64,000 nt of DNA from an uncultured Roseovarius sp. (GTDB taxonomy: Bacteria; Pseudomonadota; Alphaproteobacteria; Rhodobacterales; Rhodobacteraceae): positions 930,001 through 994,000 of the forward strand of contig NZ_CANLER010000001.1 in assembly GCF_947489715.1 (NCBI RefSeq), read 5' to 3'. The notes beneath the pieces were generated by a model. That model saw nothing but the letters and a program-made list of their open reading frames with translations. It made no database searches and was not told the origin of the DNA. The position numbers and the translations under genes were made by a program. Within the stretch, counting starts at the first letter, position 1. Each line of letters starts with the position of its first letter. This document shows, piece by piece, positions 1-7,903 of the stretch.

Positions 1-625
1 CATTCAAATCAAGAAACGCAAGCGTCCCTGCGAAATTCAGGCTTTCGACGATCTTATCGTCAATCTGCGGGTCTTTCCGGCCATATTCAGAAAGATAGAA
101 AACGATATGCGTCAGTTCATACGCCGCTTTTTTGTTGGGCATTGAAAAGGTTTGCGACCTGCGGGCAAAACGGCGCAAACGATCATCCAACCCTATATCT
201 GCGCGCAACGGGTCGATCCCGCGCCGAAGGCAAAGTCGACGTGCCTCTGCTCTTTGCAAATCAGATATTTCGGCGCCGGCCAATTGCTGTTCGGCAACCC
301 AATCTACAAGTTTGGAACCTTTTCCGCCCGGCACACCCAGATCTTCGATGTCCAGGCAGATCGAAAGTAAGAACCTGTAATATTGCGGGAAAAACTCCAT
401 CCGCTTTTCGATATCTTCATAAAAATGCCCATGTATAGCCAGAGCGCTGGCGTCAGGCCTGGCCCCGGTACATTCTAAAACATTAAGGGCTTCGGCATTT
501 TCCTTCAGCCAAAAGACATCATCCCCAAAGCGGCGGTGTTTGGCGAAAAGGGCCAGCAGGGCCGCCTGGCGGGCAGCCGTGCTGTTTTGCCGGAACGGAG
601 TGTTCAGCCTGATAACATTGGTCAT
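1..625 (-). CDS. Hypothetical protein, partial (C-terminus beyond window)
   Basis: An open frame with no stop runs from an ATG at 625 to the first base of the window, giving at least 208 residues starting MTNVIRLNTPFRQNSTAARQ. An AAGGA-like ribosome site lies about ten bases upstream of the ATG. The product looks soluble and mostly helical, with no signal peptide, no membrane segment and no catalytic motif that I recognise. It begins 53 bases after the stop of the 21-residue repeat protein on the same strand, so the two are probably co-transcribed and may act together. I cannot assign a function, and the 3' end is not visible. Confidence 0.75.
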   Translation of the reverse strand, partial: MTNVIRLNTPFRQNSTAARQAALLALFAKHRRFGDDVFWLKENAEALNVLECTGARPDASALAIHGHFYEDIEKRMEFFPQYYRFLLSICLDIEDLGVPGGKGSKLVDWVAEQQLAGAEISDLQRAEARRLCLRRGIDPLRADIGLDDRLRRFARRSQTFSMPNKKAAYELTHIVFYLSEYGRKDPQIDDKIVESLNFAGTLAFLDLN

Positions 626-678
626 ATCACTGATATCCTTGTCAAAATTTCAGGCCAAAGCCCCGTTCCGCTTATGGC

Positions 679-1164
679 TTACATGCTCGAGGTGAAAATC
701 TCGCAGCCATCTCCTTCGGTTGTGTCACTCTTCAACGTTGGCGCCATCGACGAAGTAAAGCTTCCCACCGCATCGCCGGAGGCTGTAGCACTCGCGGAAA
801 CGGGGGTCATGGAAGACGTGAACATCTCGACCGCGTCGCCTTTCGTTGCATCCGTCAACGCTACCGTTGCCATTGACGATGTGAACATTTCAACCGCCTC
901 ACCAACGCTGGCTTCGGTGCTTGTTGTCGGGCTCATGGACGAGGTAAACATTTCGACGGCGTCGCCCAATCCGGCTTCGGCCGTGGTCGCAGGACCCATC
1001 GAGGACGTGAACATTTCGATCGCATCACCCTGCCCAACCGAGGCGGTAGTGGCTGGCCCCATCGAAGAGGTGAAAGCCTCTACCGCCTCACCGCCATGCA
1101 GGCTGGTGTTGGGTAGGATTTTGGTAACTTTTGCAACAGATACTTCTTTGCGTAGTGCAGACAT
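679..1164 (-). CDS. Tandem-repeat protein, seven 21-residue units ending FTSSM
   Basis: A 161-residue protein. The ATG at 1164 follows a GGGAG ribosome site at good spacing. Residues 1-24 form a short N-terminal segment without signal-peptide features. From residue 25 to the end there are seven copies of an 11-residue motif, G-D/E-A-V/I-E-M-F-T-S-S-M, separated by six spacers of exactly ten residues rich in Ala, Thr, Ser and Pro. The last residue of the protein is the Met of the seventh copy. FTSSM is unchanged in all seven copies while its codons differ from copy to copy, so selection acts on the protein sequence. Copy 6 has GS for EM and copy 7 begins GDGCEIF. No known function is recognised; a repeated binding motif or a multi-core precursor peptide are possible readings (inference). 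The following gene is of unknown function. Confidence 0.85.
   Translation of the reverse strand: MSALRKEVSVAKVTKILPNTSLHGGEAVEAFTSSMGPATTASVGQGDAIEMFTSSMGPATTAEAGLGDAVEMFTSSMSPTTSTEASVGEAVEMFTSSMATVALTDATKGDAVEMFTSSMTPVSASATASGDAVGSFTSSMAPTLKSDTTEGDGCEIFTSSM
682..1092 (-). repeat. Seven-unit in-frame tandem repeat (63-nt period)
   Basis: This stretch encodes residues 25-161 of the repeat protein. The period is exactly 63 bases: an 11-codon conserved motif plus a 10-codon variable spacer, with six spacers and seven motifs. The nucleotide copies have diverged at third positions. The Phe-Thr-Ser-Ser-Met block, for example, is written with different Thr and Ser codons in most copies. The array is therefore old and kept at the protein level, not a recent slippage product. 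Confidence 0.9.
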
Positions 1165-1508
1165 CTTTAGTCTCCCAGGTTGTGTGATTGCAGCCTAAAA
1201 ACGCTTGCACTTAAAACGTGTTTTGCCAAGCCACTTTGCTCGTTAACCGGGTGTTTGAGATGCCAAAAACAACTTGCACAAATAGGCAAGTTTCTGAAAT
1301 CAATGCAAGATTCGTAGTAAAAAAAATTTCACAAAGCAGGCCTGTCAATACTTTGATTCATCCCGCAACTACGAGTTATCCACAGGGAGGCACAGCGAAT
1401 CATCACTTCAGGCCGGGCCGCTTCCTGCGCTCGCGAATTGCTTCCCGACCCCTTGTCAGACCGCGCGGCCTGAGCGATAGATAAGATGGCCAATTAGGGG
1501 ATCGAGTG
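1165..1508. other. Divergent intergenic region
   Basis: A 344-base gap between the repeat protein (leftward) and xthA (rightward). It should hold promoters for both. It contains a 7-bp inverted repeat at 1271-1292 and a separate TTATCCACA string at 1376-1384. An 88-codon frame in this gap has no recognisable content and is not called. No tRNA or clear terminator is seen. Confidence 0.5.
1271..1292. promoter_or_regulatory. Inverted repeat, possible operator
   Basis: AACTTGC and GCAAGTT are perfect inverted arms separated by eight bases. The site lies about 107 bases upstream of the repeat-protein start and about 220 upstream of xthA. A further CTTGCAC string near 1204 and TGCAAG near 1314 repeat half of the arm. 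Assignment to a regulator is not possible from sequence alone. Confidence 0.3.
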
Positions 1509-2291
1509 ATGAAAATTGCCAGCTTCAACATCAATGGAATCAAGGCACGGATTCAGGCCCTGCCCGATTGGTTGGATGAGGCGGAACCGGATGTCGTTCT
1601 CCTGCAAGAGATCAAATCAATCGACGAAAATTTTCCCCGCGAGTTGTTCGAAGACAAAGGTTATATCGTGGAGACCCACGGCCAGAAAAGCTTCAATGGC
1701 GTGGCAATCCTGTCGAAACTTCCGCTCGAGGATGTCACGCGCGGGTTGCCTGGCGATGACGAAGACGAGCAGGCGAGATGGATCGAGGCAACGGTGATGG
1801 GCGAAAAGACCGCCGTACGTGTTTGTGGCCTCTACCTGCCCAATGGCAACCCGGCGCCAGGCCCAAAATACGATTACAAATTGGCTTGGATGGAGCGTTT
1901 GCGTGATCGCGCCGCCGATCTGATGGCGGGCGAAGAACCCGCTTTGATGGCAGGGGATTACAATATCATCCCGCAAGACGAAGACGCCAAGCGTCCAGAA
2001 GTCTGGCGCGAAGATGCCCTTGCCCGCCCAGAAAGCCGCGCTGCGTTCCGCAAACTCCTCAATCTGGGTTTCACCGAAGCGTTTCGCGCACGCACAAAAG
2101 GACTAGGGCACTATTCGTTCTGGGATTATCAGGCCGGGGCCTGGAATCGCGATGATGGTATCCGCATTGATCATTTCCTACTGACCCCGCAAGCTGCGGA
2201 TCTTATGACTGAATGCCGGATAGATAAGGAAATTCGCGCCCGTGAAAAGCCGTCAGACCACGTTCCCATTTGGGTTAAACTAGACGCTTAA
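1509..2291 (+). CDS. xthA: Exodeoxyribonuclease III
   Basis: A 260-residue member of the exonuclease III/AP endonuclease family, which cleaves abasic DNA and removes 3' blocking groups in base-excision repair. Family motifs appear in order: the N-terminal FNINGIKAR, the metal-binding Glu in LLQEIKS, the MAGDYNI loop with Asp and Asn, the IRIDHFL motif and the C-terminal SDHVPI with the catalytic His. Length is normal. A GTG at 1506 directly precedes the ATG; the ATG at 1509 with AGGGGA upstream is preferred because the family begins MKIASFNINGI. It stands alone, divergent from the repeat protein and convergent with the FAD monooxygenase. Confidence 0.93.
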   Translation: MKIASFNINGIKARIQALPDWLDEAEPDVVLLQEIKSIDENFPRELFEDKGYIVETHGQKSFNGVAILSKLPLEDVTRGLPGDDEDEQARWIEATVMGEKTAVRVCGLYLPNGNPAPGPKYDYKLAWMERLRDRAADLMAGEEPALMAGDYNIIPQDEDAKRPEVWREDALARPESRAAFRKLLNLGFTEAFRARTKGLGHYSFWDYQAGAWNRDDGIRIDHFLLTPQAADLMTECRIDKEIRAREKPSDHVPIWVKLDA

Positions 2292-2341
2292 TATCCTGTT
2301 ATTAAAAGGTATTTTATATTTGGACAGCAAGTATTTAATTG

Positions 2342-3520
2342 TTAATGTAGCTGGTTGTTTTCAGTGACATCATGACCATATAGCCAATCGAACTGCCGCA
2401 TCATGCGCATTGGCGCAAATGCACCACCCAAGCGAAGGGCCGATTGAGTCACCCATCGTAGTGGCGGAAAAGACAGGTGATATTTGCGTGCATTGCCATT
2501 TGCGGCTGAAATCACCCGCGTCACACGAGCCTGACGCCGGGCCTGATAGTTTTGTAACGCCTGTTTCATATCATCTGCGTCAGAAAGAGCGTCGGCAAGA
2601 ACCCAGCCATCTTCCAAGGCCATCGACGCCCCTTGTGCCAGAAACGGTAGGGTAGGATGGGCAGCGTCCCCCAGAATGACCGTCCCTCCGCCTTGCCAGA
2701 TTTCAGCTACAGGGTGACGGAACAGTCCCCAGAGATGCACCTTTTCGACTTTCGACAGAATCGTTTGCACATCCTCGCTGAAATCCGAAAATGCGGATTG
2801 AAGAACCAGGGGGTCGTCTTCCTGGCTCCAGCTTTCTGATGCCCACGCGGCACGTTCCTGCACCGCAACAATGTTGAGGAACCGGCCTCCTCGTATCGGA
2901 TAGCTGACCACATGTCTGAGCGGCCCCATATGCACCTGCACTTCGGGACCGCGCGCCGTATCGTTCGGCACGACAGCCCGCCATGCAGCTTGCCGGGTAA
3001 AGAACGGTGCCAACGTTCCGTTCAGCGCCTGTCTAACCTTCGAATGCAATCCGTCTGCGCCGATGATCAGATCAGCCTCGATCTCTGCGCCATTCGCAAG
3101 CACGATACTTGGCCGCTCTCCGGGTTTGACTTTTTCGACCTTCTGCAGCAGCCGGATTTTGACGCCTGCCGAACGCGCGCCATCAGCCAATAGATCGATC
3201 AGATCAGCGCGATGAACAAAGTAATAGTCACGGCTTTCCAATAAAGTCAGGTCCAACCGCAGCACTTCGCCTCGACGATAATCTCGCAAACTGACCGCCT
3301 GTCCCTGAACTGCATCAGAAACCAGCGCCTCGCCCAAACCAAGCGCACGCAACACGGCGAAGCCGTTTGGGCTGATCTGAAGCCCTGCACCGACTTCGGT
3401 AATTGCCTCGGCTTGTTCCAAGACGGTCACATCGGCCCCGCGGAGCGCCAAGGCCCGGGCGACGGCCAGCCCGCCGATCCCTGCGCCGATCACGATGATT
3501 TTCTTGCCGATTTGCGTCAT
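2342..3520 (-). CDS. FAD-dependent monooxygenase (salicylate hydroxylase/UbiH-like)
   Basis: A 392-residue class A flavoprotein hydroxylase. The N-terminal dinucleotide fold GAGIGG is at residues 12-17, the GADGLHSKVR motif that contacts FAD and NADPH lies near residue 150, and the GDAAHP motif binding the FAD ribityl chain lies near residue 285. No membrane anchor is seen. Such enzymes hydroxylate aromatic substrates using NAD(P)H and oxygen; the substrate here cannot be told from sequence, and no other aromatic-degradation gene is adjacent. A rho-independent terminator separates it from dksA upstream, so it probably has its own promoter in the short gap. Confidence 0.88.
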   Translation of the reverse strand: MTQIGKKIIVIGAGIGGLAVARALALRGADVTVLEQAEAITEVGAGLQISPNGFAVLRALGLGEALVSDAVQGQAVSLRDYRRGEVLRLDLTLLESRDYYFVHRADLIDLLADGARSAGVKIRLLQKVEKVKPGERPSIVLANGAEIEADLIIGADGLHSKVRQALNGTLAPFFTRQAAWRAVVPNDTARGPEVQVHMGPLRHVVSYPIRGGRFLNIVAVQERAAWASESWSQEDDPLVLQSAFSDFSEDVQTILSKVEKVHLWGLFRHPVAEIWQGGGTVILGDAAHPTLPFLAQGASMALEDGWVLADALSDADDMKQALQNYQARRQARVTRVISAANGNARKYHLSFPPLRWVTQSALRLGGAFAPMRMMRQFDWLYGHDVTENNQLH

Positions 3521-3536
3521 AACGCTTTAGTGAAAC

Positions 3537-3564
3537 GAAAAACGCCGGAGCGAAAGCCCCGGCG
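3537..3564 (-). terminator. Rho-independent terminator after dksA
   Basis: Read on the minus strand, the sequence forms a nine-base-pair stem, CGCCGGGGC with GCTCCGGCG (one G-U pair), closed by a TTTC tetraloop and followed by TTTTT. It lies 28 bases after the dksA stop and just before the monooxygenase start. Confidence 0.85.
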
Positions 3565-3592
3565 TAATACTTTGCTGTGGTCAACCCCGCGA

Positions 3593-4015
3593 TCAATCGT
3601 CGCGATGCACCTTCTCCCGGCGCTCGTGACGCTCTTGCGCTTCAAGGCTCATGGTTGCGATTGGACGAGCATCAAGCCGTTTCAGACTGATCGGTTCTCC
3701 GGTGACTTCGCAATAGCCATATTCGCCATTGTCGATGCGGCGCAAAGCGCTGTCGATCTTGGCAACAAGCTTACGCTGACGGTCCCTTGTACGCAGTTCC
3801 AGCGCGCGATCAGTCTCTTCACTGGCACGATCAGCAACATCGGGAATCGCCCGCGTGCCATCCTGCAATGCTTCGATCGTATCGCGGCTTTCTTCCAGCA
3901 GGTCACTTCGCCATTCAAACAGTTTCCGGCGGAAGTATTCCAACTGTCGCTCGTTCATAAAAGGTTCGTCTTCAGCAGGACGATAGTCGTCAGGCAGAAA
4001 AGTTTCCGCTTTCAT
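3593..4015 (-). CDS. dksA: RNA polymerase-binding protein DksA
   Basis: A 140-residue DksA/TraR-family protein that binds the RNA polymerase secondary channel and, with ppGpp, mediates the stringent response. The coiled-coil region carries DVADRASEETDRALELRTRDR, and the C-terminal region begins GEYGYCEVTGEPI. Only one Cys of the canonical four-Cys finger is visible in this stretch, as in the cysteine-poor DksA forms known in alphaproteobacteria. Two in-frame starts each have a good ribosome site: the ATG at 4015 (GGGGAG upstream), which matches the usual MKAE beginning, and an ATG at 4048 (GAGGAG upstream), which would add 11 residues. I chose the shorter form. It ends at a strong terminator. 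Confidence 0.9.
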   Translation of the reverse strand: MKAETFLPDDYRPAEDEPFMNERQLEYFRRKLFEWRSDLLEESRDTIEALQDGTRAIPDVADRASEETDRALELRTRDRQRKLVAKIDSALRRIDNGEYGYCEVTGEPISLKRLDARPIATMSLEAQERHERREKVHRDD

Positions 4016-4206
4016 GTCTTCTCCCCTATCAAGGCCAGTGTCCGGCATTTTACTCTCCTCAGACAAGTGGCACCCCAATGCGCTGCGTTTACACCCGCCA
4101 AAAAGGATTGTCACTAGCCAATCACGCGCCATTGATGTGAATTGCGGTTGCCGCTAGGGTGCGGCCTGCTGCGCAGGCAAAATGCCACGAAAAGGGTTGA
4201 TAAAGA

Positions 4207-5049
4207 ATGAAATTCCAGGGCACCGACAGTTACGTCGCCACTGATGACCTGACAATTGCGGTTAACGCTGCGGTAACTTTGGAGCGTCCGCTTCTGGTCA
4301 AGGGTGAACCGGGCACCGGCAAGACCGAACTGGCGCGACAGGTTGCAGACGCCCTTGGCCTTGAAATGCTCGAGTGGAACATAAAATCGACCACCAAAGC
4401 GCAGCAGGGACTATATGAATACGACGCCGTCAGCCGCCTGCGCGATAGCCAGTTGGGCGAGGAACGGGTGCACGACGTGCGCAATTATATCCGCAAAGGC
4501 AAACTTTGGCAGGCGTTCGAGGCAGATCGCAAAGTGGTGCTGCTTATTGATGAGATCGACAAGGCGGATATCGAGTTCCCGAACGACCTGCTGCAAGAAC
4601 TCGATAAGATGGAATTTCATGTTTATGAAACCGGCGAGACCGTGCGCGCGCAAAATCGCCCCATCGTCATCATCACATCGAACAATGAAAAAGAGCTGCC
4701 AGACGCGTTCCTTCGCCGGTGTTTTTTCCACTACATCCGCTTTCCAGACATGGAGACGATGCGCCGGATCGTTGATGTTCACCATCCCGGGATCAAAGAC
4801 GCGCTGCTGACCACGGCGCTGACGCAATTCTACGAAATCCGTGATCAGGCTGGCCTCAAAAAGAAACCTTCGACCTCCGAGGTTTTGGATTGGCTCAAAC
4901 TGATTCTGGCAGAAGATCTCAATTCAGAGGACCTGCGTCGCGATGGTGCCGATGCGCTGCCCAAACTGCATGGGGCGCTGCTTAAAAATGAACAGGATGT
5001 GCATCTTTTCGAGCGCCTCGCCTTCATGGCACGAAGGCAACAACGCTAA
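4207..5049 (+). CDS. MoxR-family AAA+ ATPase
   Basis: A 280-residue ATPase with Walker A GEPGTGKT at residues 33-40, Walker B VVLLIDE at 110-116 and a sensor-1 TSNN near 158, followed by an FLRRCFFHYI arginine-finger region. MoxR ATPases act with von Willebrand A partners in chaperone-like maturation or metal-insertion complexes. The likely partner is the CoxE-like VWA protein 1.7 kb downstream on the same strand, with a DUF2927 lipoprotein and a small membrane protein between them. An AGGG ribosome site precedes the ATG. The substrate is unknown; the carbon monoxide dehydrogenase genes that accompany CoxD/CoxE are not in this window. Confidence 0.88.
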   Translation: MKFQGTDSYVATDDLTIAVNAAVTLERPLLVKGEPGTGKTELARQVADALGLEMLEWNIKSTTKAQQGLYEYDAVSRLRDSQLGEERVHDVRNYIRKGKLWQAFEADRKVVLLIDEIDKADIEFPNDLLQELDKMEFHVYETGETVRAQNRPIVIITSNNEKELPDAFLRRCFFHYIRFPDMETMRRIVDVHHPGIKDALLTTALTQFYEIRDQAGLKKKPSTSEVLDWLKLILAEDLNSEDLRRDGADALPKLHGALLKNEQDVHLFERLAFMARRQQR

Positions 5050-5122
5050 ACGGACCAAATCCCGCCCGATTGCTGACGTAAAACACCTTAAATTCCCCTC
5101 ATGACGGGCTCGGAGTTGATCC

Positions 5123-6538
5123 ATGATCAACAACGAATATAGTGCTCGTAGGACAAGTTATGGGGTAATGATGCGATTTCTGGTAATTCCACTTTACCTA
5201 GCACTTGGTGCCTGTGGCGCGGCCCCGTCGGTTGATATTCCGACTCGTGCCGCCACTGCAGGCCAGACGACACTTCCCGCTATGCGAGTGTTTCCAGCCC
5301 CACGACCTATTCCTCCTGCCCGATCAAATCATGATATTCAGCGGGATTTTCTTGACCTGGCCTTCAATCTGGAATCTGGCCGTGCCTTGCCTGTCTTTTC
5401 CCGTTTCGAAGGCCCGATAACCATCCGCGTGACCGGCGCGCCACCGCCCACTCTGGGTCCGGATTTGAACCGGTTGATTGGCCGTTTGCGCACCGAGGCT
5501 GGCATCAATATCCGCCGCGTTTCGGGTTCTGACGCAAACATCACCGTTCAGGCCGTCACGCGTGCCCAGATCCAAAAGTATCTGCCAAAGGCTGCCTGCT
5601 TTGTCGTGCCCAATATCTCGCACCTGTCTGAATACCGAGGTGCCCGGCGTCGCGGCGCCGCCAGTTGGTCACAACTCAAAACCCGTAAAAAACTGGCCGT
5701 TTTTCTTCCCAATGACGCCAGCCCTCAAGAGGCGCGTGATTGCCTGCACGAGGAGCTGGCCCAAGCACTCGGTCCACTGAATGATCTTTACCGCCTGCCC
5801 GACAGTGTCTTCAACGACGACAATGTGCATACGGTGTTGACCGGCTTTGACATGTTGATCCTGCGCGCCTTTTATGCGCCCGAGCTTCGATCTGGCATGA
5901 CCCGCGATCAGGTGGCGGCGCGCCTTCCTGCGATCCTGACACGCCTAAACCCAGCAGGTGATCGCCTGTCGCCGATCTACCCTTCAGCCACTCCGCGTGC
6001 CTGGACCGAAGCCATACAGACTGCCCTTGGCCCAGGTGCCGGGCAACGCCAACGTCTTGCTGCAGCACGCGATGCCGTGCGCATTGCTAAGGCGCAGGGT
6101 TGGCAAGATCATCGCCGCGCCTTCAGTCACTTTGCCTATGGCCGAATTTTACGAGTCTCAAGCCCCGAAAACGCCTATCAACAATTCACCACTGCCGAAT
6201 ATTTCTATCGCAGGACGCCCGGGACCGACCTGCATCGCGCCTATTCGGCCTCGCAACTTGCTGCGACCGCGATCACCCAAGGCGACGGCCAAAAGGCTCT
6301 CGCTTTTCTCAACCCACATCTGGCAACGGCTGAGCGTCATGAAAACGCGGCCTTGCTTGCGAATCTGATGTTGCTCAAGGCCGAAGCACTGGACATGACA
6401 GGCCGCCCGGGGGATGCCCACGCTGCACGGCTGGACAGTCTGGGCTGGGCACGCTACGGCTTTGGCGCCGAGTGGGCGTTGCGTGCAAAACAGCGCGAGC
6501 TTACGGTGATCGGCGCACCAAACGCATCGAACGGGTAA
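5123..6538 (+). CDS. DUF2927 domain lipoprotein
   Basis: A 471-residue protein with an N-terminal hydrophobic segment ending in a lipobox, LALGAC, so it is probably a lipoprotein of the periplasm. The middle region, about residues 110-300, matches what I recall of DUF2927, including the conserved LHEELAQALGPLNDLYRLPDS block, whose HEE resembles a metallopeptidase helix. The C-terminal part is helical and may be TPR-like. The ATG at 5123 has GGAG upstream; a second in-frame ATG at 5168 gives a more typical short n-region (MMRFLVIPLYLALGAC) and may be the true start. It lies inside the MoxR/VWA cassette. Function unknown. Confidence 0.8.
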   Translation: MINNEYSARRTSYGVMMRFLVIPLYLALGACGAAPSVDIPTRAATAGQTTLPAMRVFPAPRPIPPARSNHDIQRDFLDLAFNLESGRALPVFSRFEGPITIRVTGAPPPTLGPDLNRLIGRLRTEAGINIRRVSGSDANITVQAVTRAQIQKYLPKAACFVVPNISHLSEYRGARRRGAASWSQLKTRKKLAVFLPNDASPQEARDCLHEELAQALGPLNDLYRLPDSVFNDDNVHTVLTGFDMLILRAFYAPELRSGMTRDQVAARLPAILTRLNPAGDRLSPIYPSATPRAWTEAIQTALGPGAGQRQRLAAARDAVRIAKAQGWQDHRRAFSHFAYGRILRVSSPENAYQQFTTAEYFYRRTPGTDLHRAYSASQLAATAITQGDGQKALAFLNPHLATAERHENAALLANLMLLKAEALDMTGRPGDAHAARLDSLGWARYGFGAEWALRAKQRELTVIGAPNASNG

Positions 6539-6541
6539 ATC

Positions 6542-6712
6542 ATGATCGTACTTCTTGGGGCCATTCTGGGCACCATCACCGGGGCTTATGTTGCCTGGCG
6601 TCGGAAAGGGCGTATTGCTGACATCCTGCAATATGCCTTTGTTTACTTTCTGATTTTCACTCTGGCCGGCCTCTTCATCACTTTGCTGATTCACCGCGCC
6701 GCTGCGCTATAA
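6542..6712 (+). CDS. Small membrane protein (56 aa)
   Basis: An ATG at 6542, three bases after the DUF2927 stop, opens a 56-residue frame MIVLLGAILGTITGAYVAWR and onward, ending at a TAA six bases before the next start. It has two hydrophobic segments (residues 2-19 and about 31-51) separated by the basic linker RRKGR, so it probably spans the inner membrane twice. The tight spacing on both sides indicates translation as part of the MoxR/VWA operon. No family is recognised. Confidence 0.7.
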   Translation: MIVLLGAILGTITGAYVAWRRKGRIADILQYAFVYFLIFTLAGLFITLLIHRAAAL

Positions 6713-6718
6713 CGTCTT

Positions 6719-7903
6719 ATGTTCCTGCCTTTCTTCGATAATTTACGCAACGCCGGAGTACCGGTCAGTTTGCGCGAATATCTGACCTTTCTCGAAGGTG
6801 TGGGCGCAGGGCTGGTCACCTATGATATTGACGGTTTCTATTACCTTGCCCGCACAGCGATGGTGAAAGACGAGCGCAACATCGACCGGTTCGACCGCGC
6901 CTTTGCCGCAAGTTTTGACGGGCTTGAGGCAATAACGGCCGAACAGGTGATGAACGCAGTAGATTTGCCCGAGGATTGGCTACGCAAGATGGCCGAAAAG
7001 CACCTCAGCGCTGAGGAAAAGGCCGAGATCGAAGCGCTTGGCGGTTTCGACAAACTGATGGAGACCCTCAAGGAACGGCTGAAAGAGCAGGAGGGCCGCC
7101 ATCAGGGCGGCAACAAGTGGATCGGTACTGCGGGCACCTCCCCTTTCGGTGCCTATGGGTACAATCCCGAGGGCATCCGCATCGGCCAGAACGAAAGTCG
7201 CCACCAGCGCGCGGTCAAGGTCTGGGACAAGCGCGAATTCAAGAATTTTGACGACAGCGTCGAGCTGGGCACCCGTAACATTAAAGTGGCTCTCAAACGC
7301 CTGCGCCGTTGGGCCCGCGACGGTGCTTCGGACGAGCTAGACCTTGATGGCACAATTCGAGCCACGGCCGAACATGGCTATCTTGACGTGCAAACCCGAC
7401 CTGAGCGCCGCAACGCGGTCAAGGTACTGCTGTTTCTCGATGTGGGTGGCTCGATGGATGCCCATGTGAAAGTGGTCGAGGAACTGTTTTCTGCGGCCGC
7501 CGCCGAATTCAAACATTTCGAACACTACTATTTCCACAATTGCCTCTATGAAGGCGTATGGAAAGAAAACAGACGTCGCTGGGATGCACAGACGCCAACC
7601 GACGAAATTCTGCGCACCTACGGATCTGACTACAAGTGCATCTTCGTTGGGGACGCATCGATGTCGCCTTATGAAATCGCCTATCCGGGCGGCGCGAATG
7701 AACACTGGAATGCCGAGGCCGGGCAGGTTTGGCTCGAACGCGCGCGCGCACAATGGCCGTCGAACCTCTGGATCAATCCAGTGCCGGAACGCTCCTGGCC
7801 GTATACCCAGTCCATCCAGATGATTCACGAGATTTTCGAAGGCAATATGGTACCGATGACCCTAGCGGGCATCGAGACCGGCATGAAAGCACTCGTGCGT
7901 TAA
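6719..7903 (+). CDS. CoxE-like von Willebrand factor A protein
   Basis: A 394-residue VWA-domain protein of the CoxE type, the usual partner of MoxR ATPases. The N-terminal half is charged and helical and the C-terminal VWA domain starts with [14 protein letters not shown]. The metal-ion-dependent adhesion motif at residues 241-245 reads DVGGS, not the canonical DxSxS, so the first Ser ligand is replaced by Gly. A later [12 protein letters not shown] block supplies further acidic and hydroxyl residues. It follows the small membrane protein by six bases and its 3' end overlaps the convergent DUF2189 gene by four bases. Probably cytoplasmic; substrate unknown. Confidence 0.87.
   Translation: MFLPFFDNLRNAGVPVSLREYLTFLEGVGAGLVTYDIDGFYYLARTAMVKDERNIDRFDRAFAASFDGLEAITAEQVMNAVDLPEDWLRKMAEKHLSAEEKAEIEALGGFDKLMETLKERLKEQEGRHQGGNKWIGTAGTSPFGAYGYNPEGIRIGQNESRHQRAVKVWDKREFKNFDDSVELGTRNIKVALKRLRRWARDGASDELDLDGTIRATAEHGYLDVQTRPERRNAVKVLLFLDVGGSMDAHVKVVEELFSAAAAEFKHFEHYYFHNCLYEGVWKENRRRWDAQTPTDEILRTYGSDYKCIFVGDASMSPYEIAYPGGANEHWNAEAGQVWLERARAQWPSNLWINPVPERSWPYTQSIQMIHEIFEGNMVPMTLAGIETGMKALVR

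Noticed and set aside
536..1198. 220-codon plus-strand frame with its own repeats
   Set aside because: It is the antisense shadow of the repeat protein: the minus-strand frame has the invariant FTSSM motif with synonymous codon changes and a good ribosome site.
1376..1384. TTATCCACA, a perfect DnaA box
   Set aside because: A single copy with no clustered boxes, no AT-rich unwinding region and no dnaA/dnaN/hemE nearby; probably chance.
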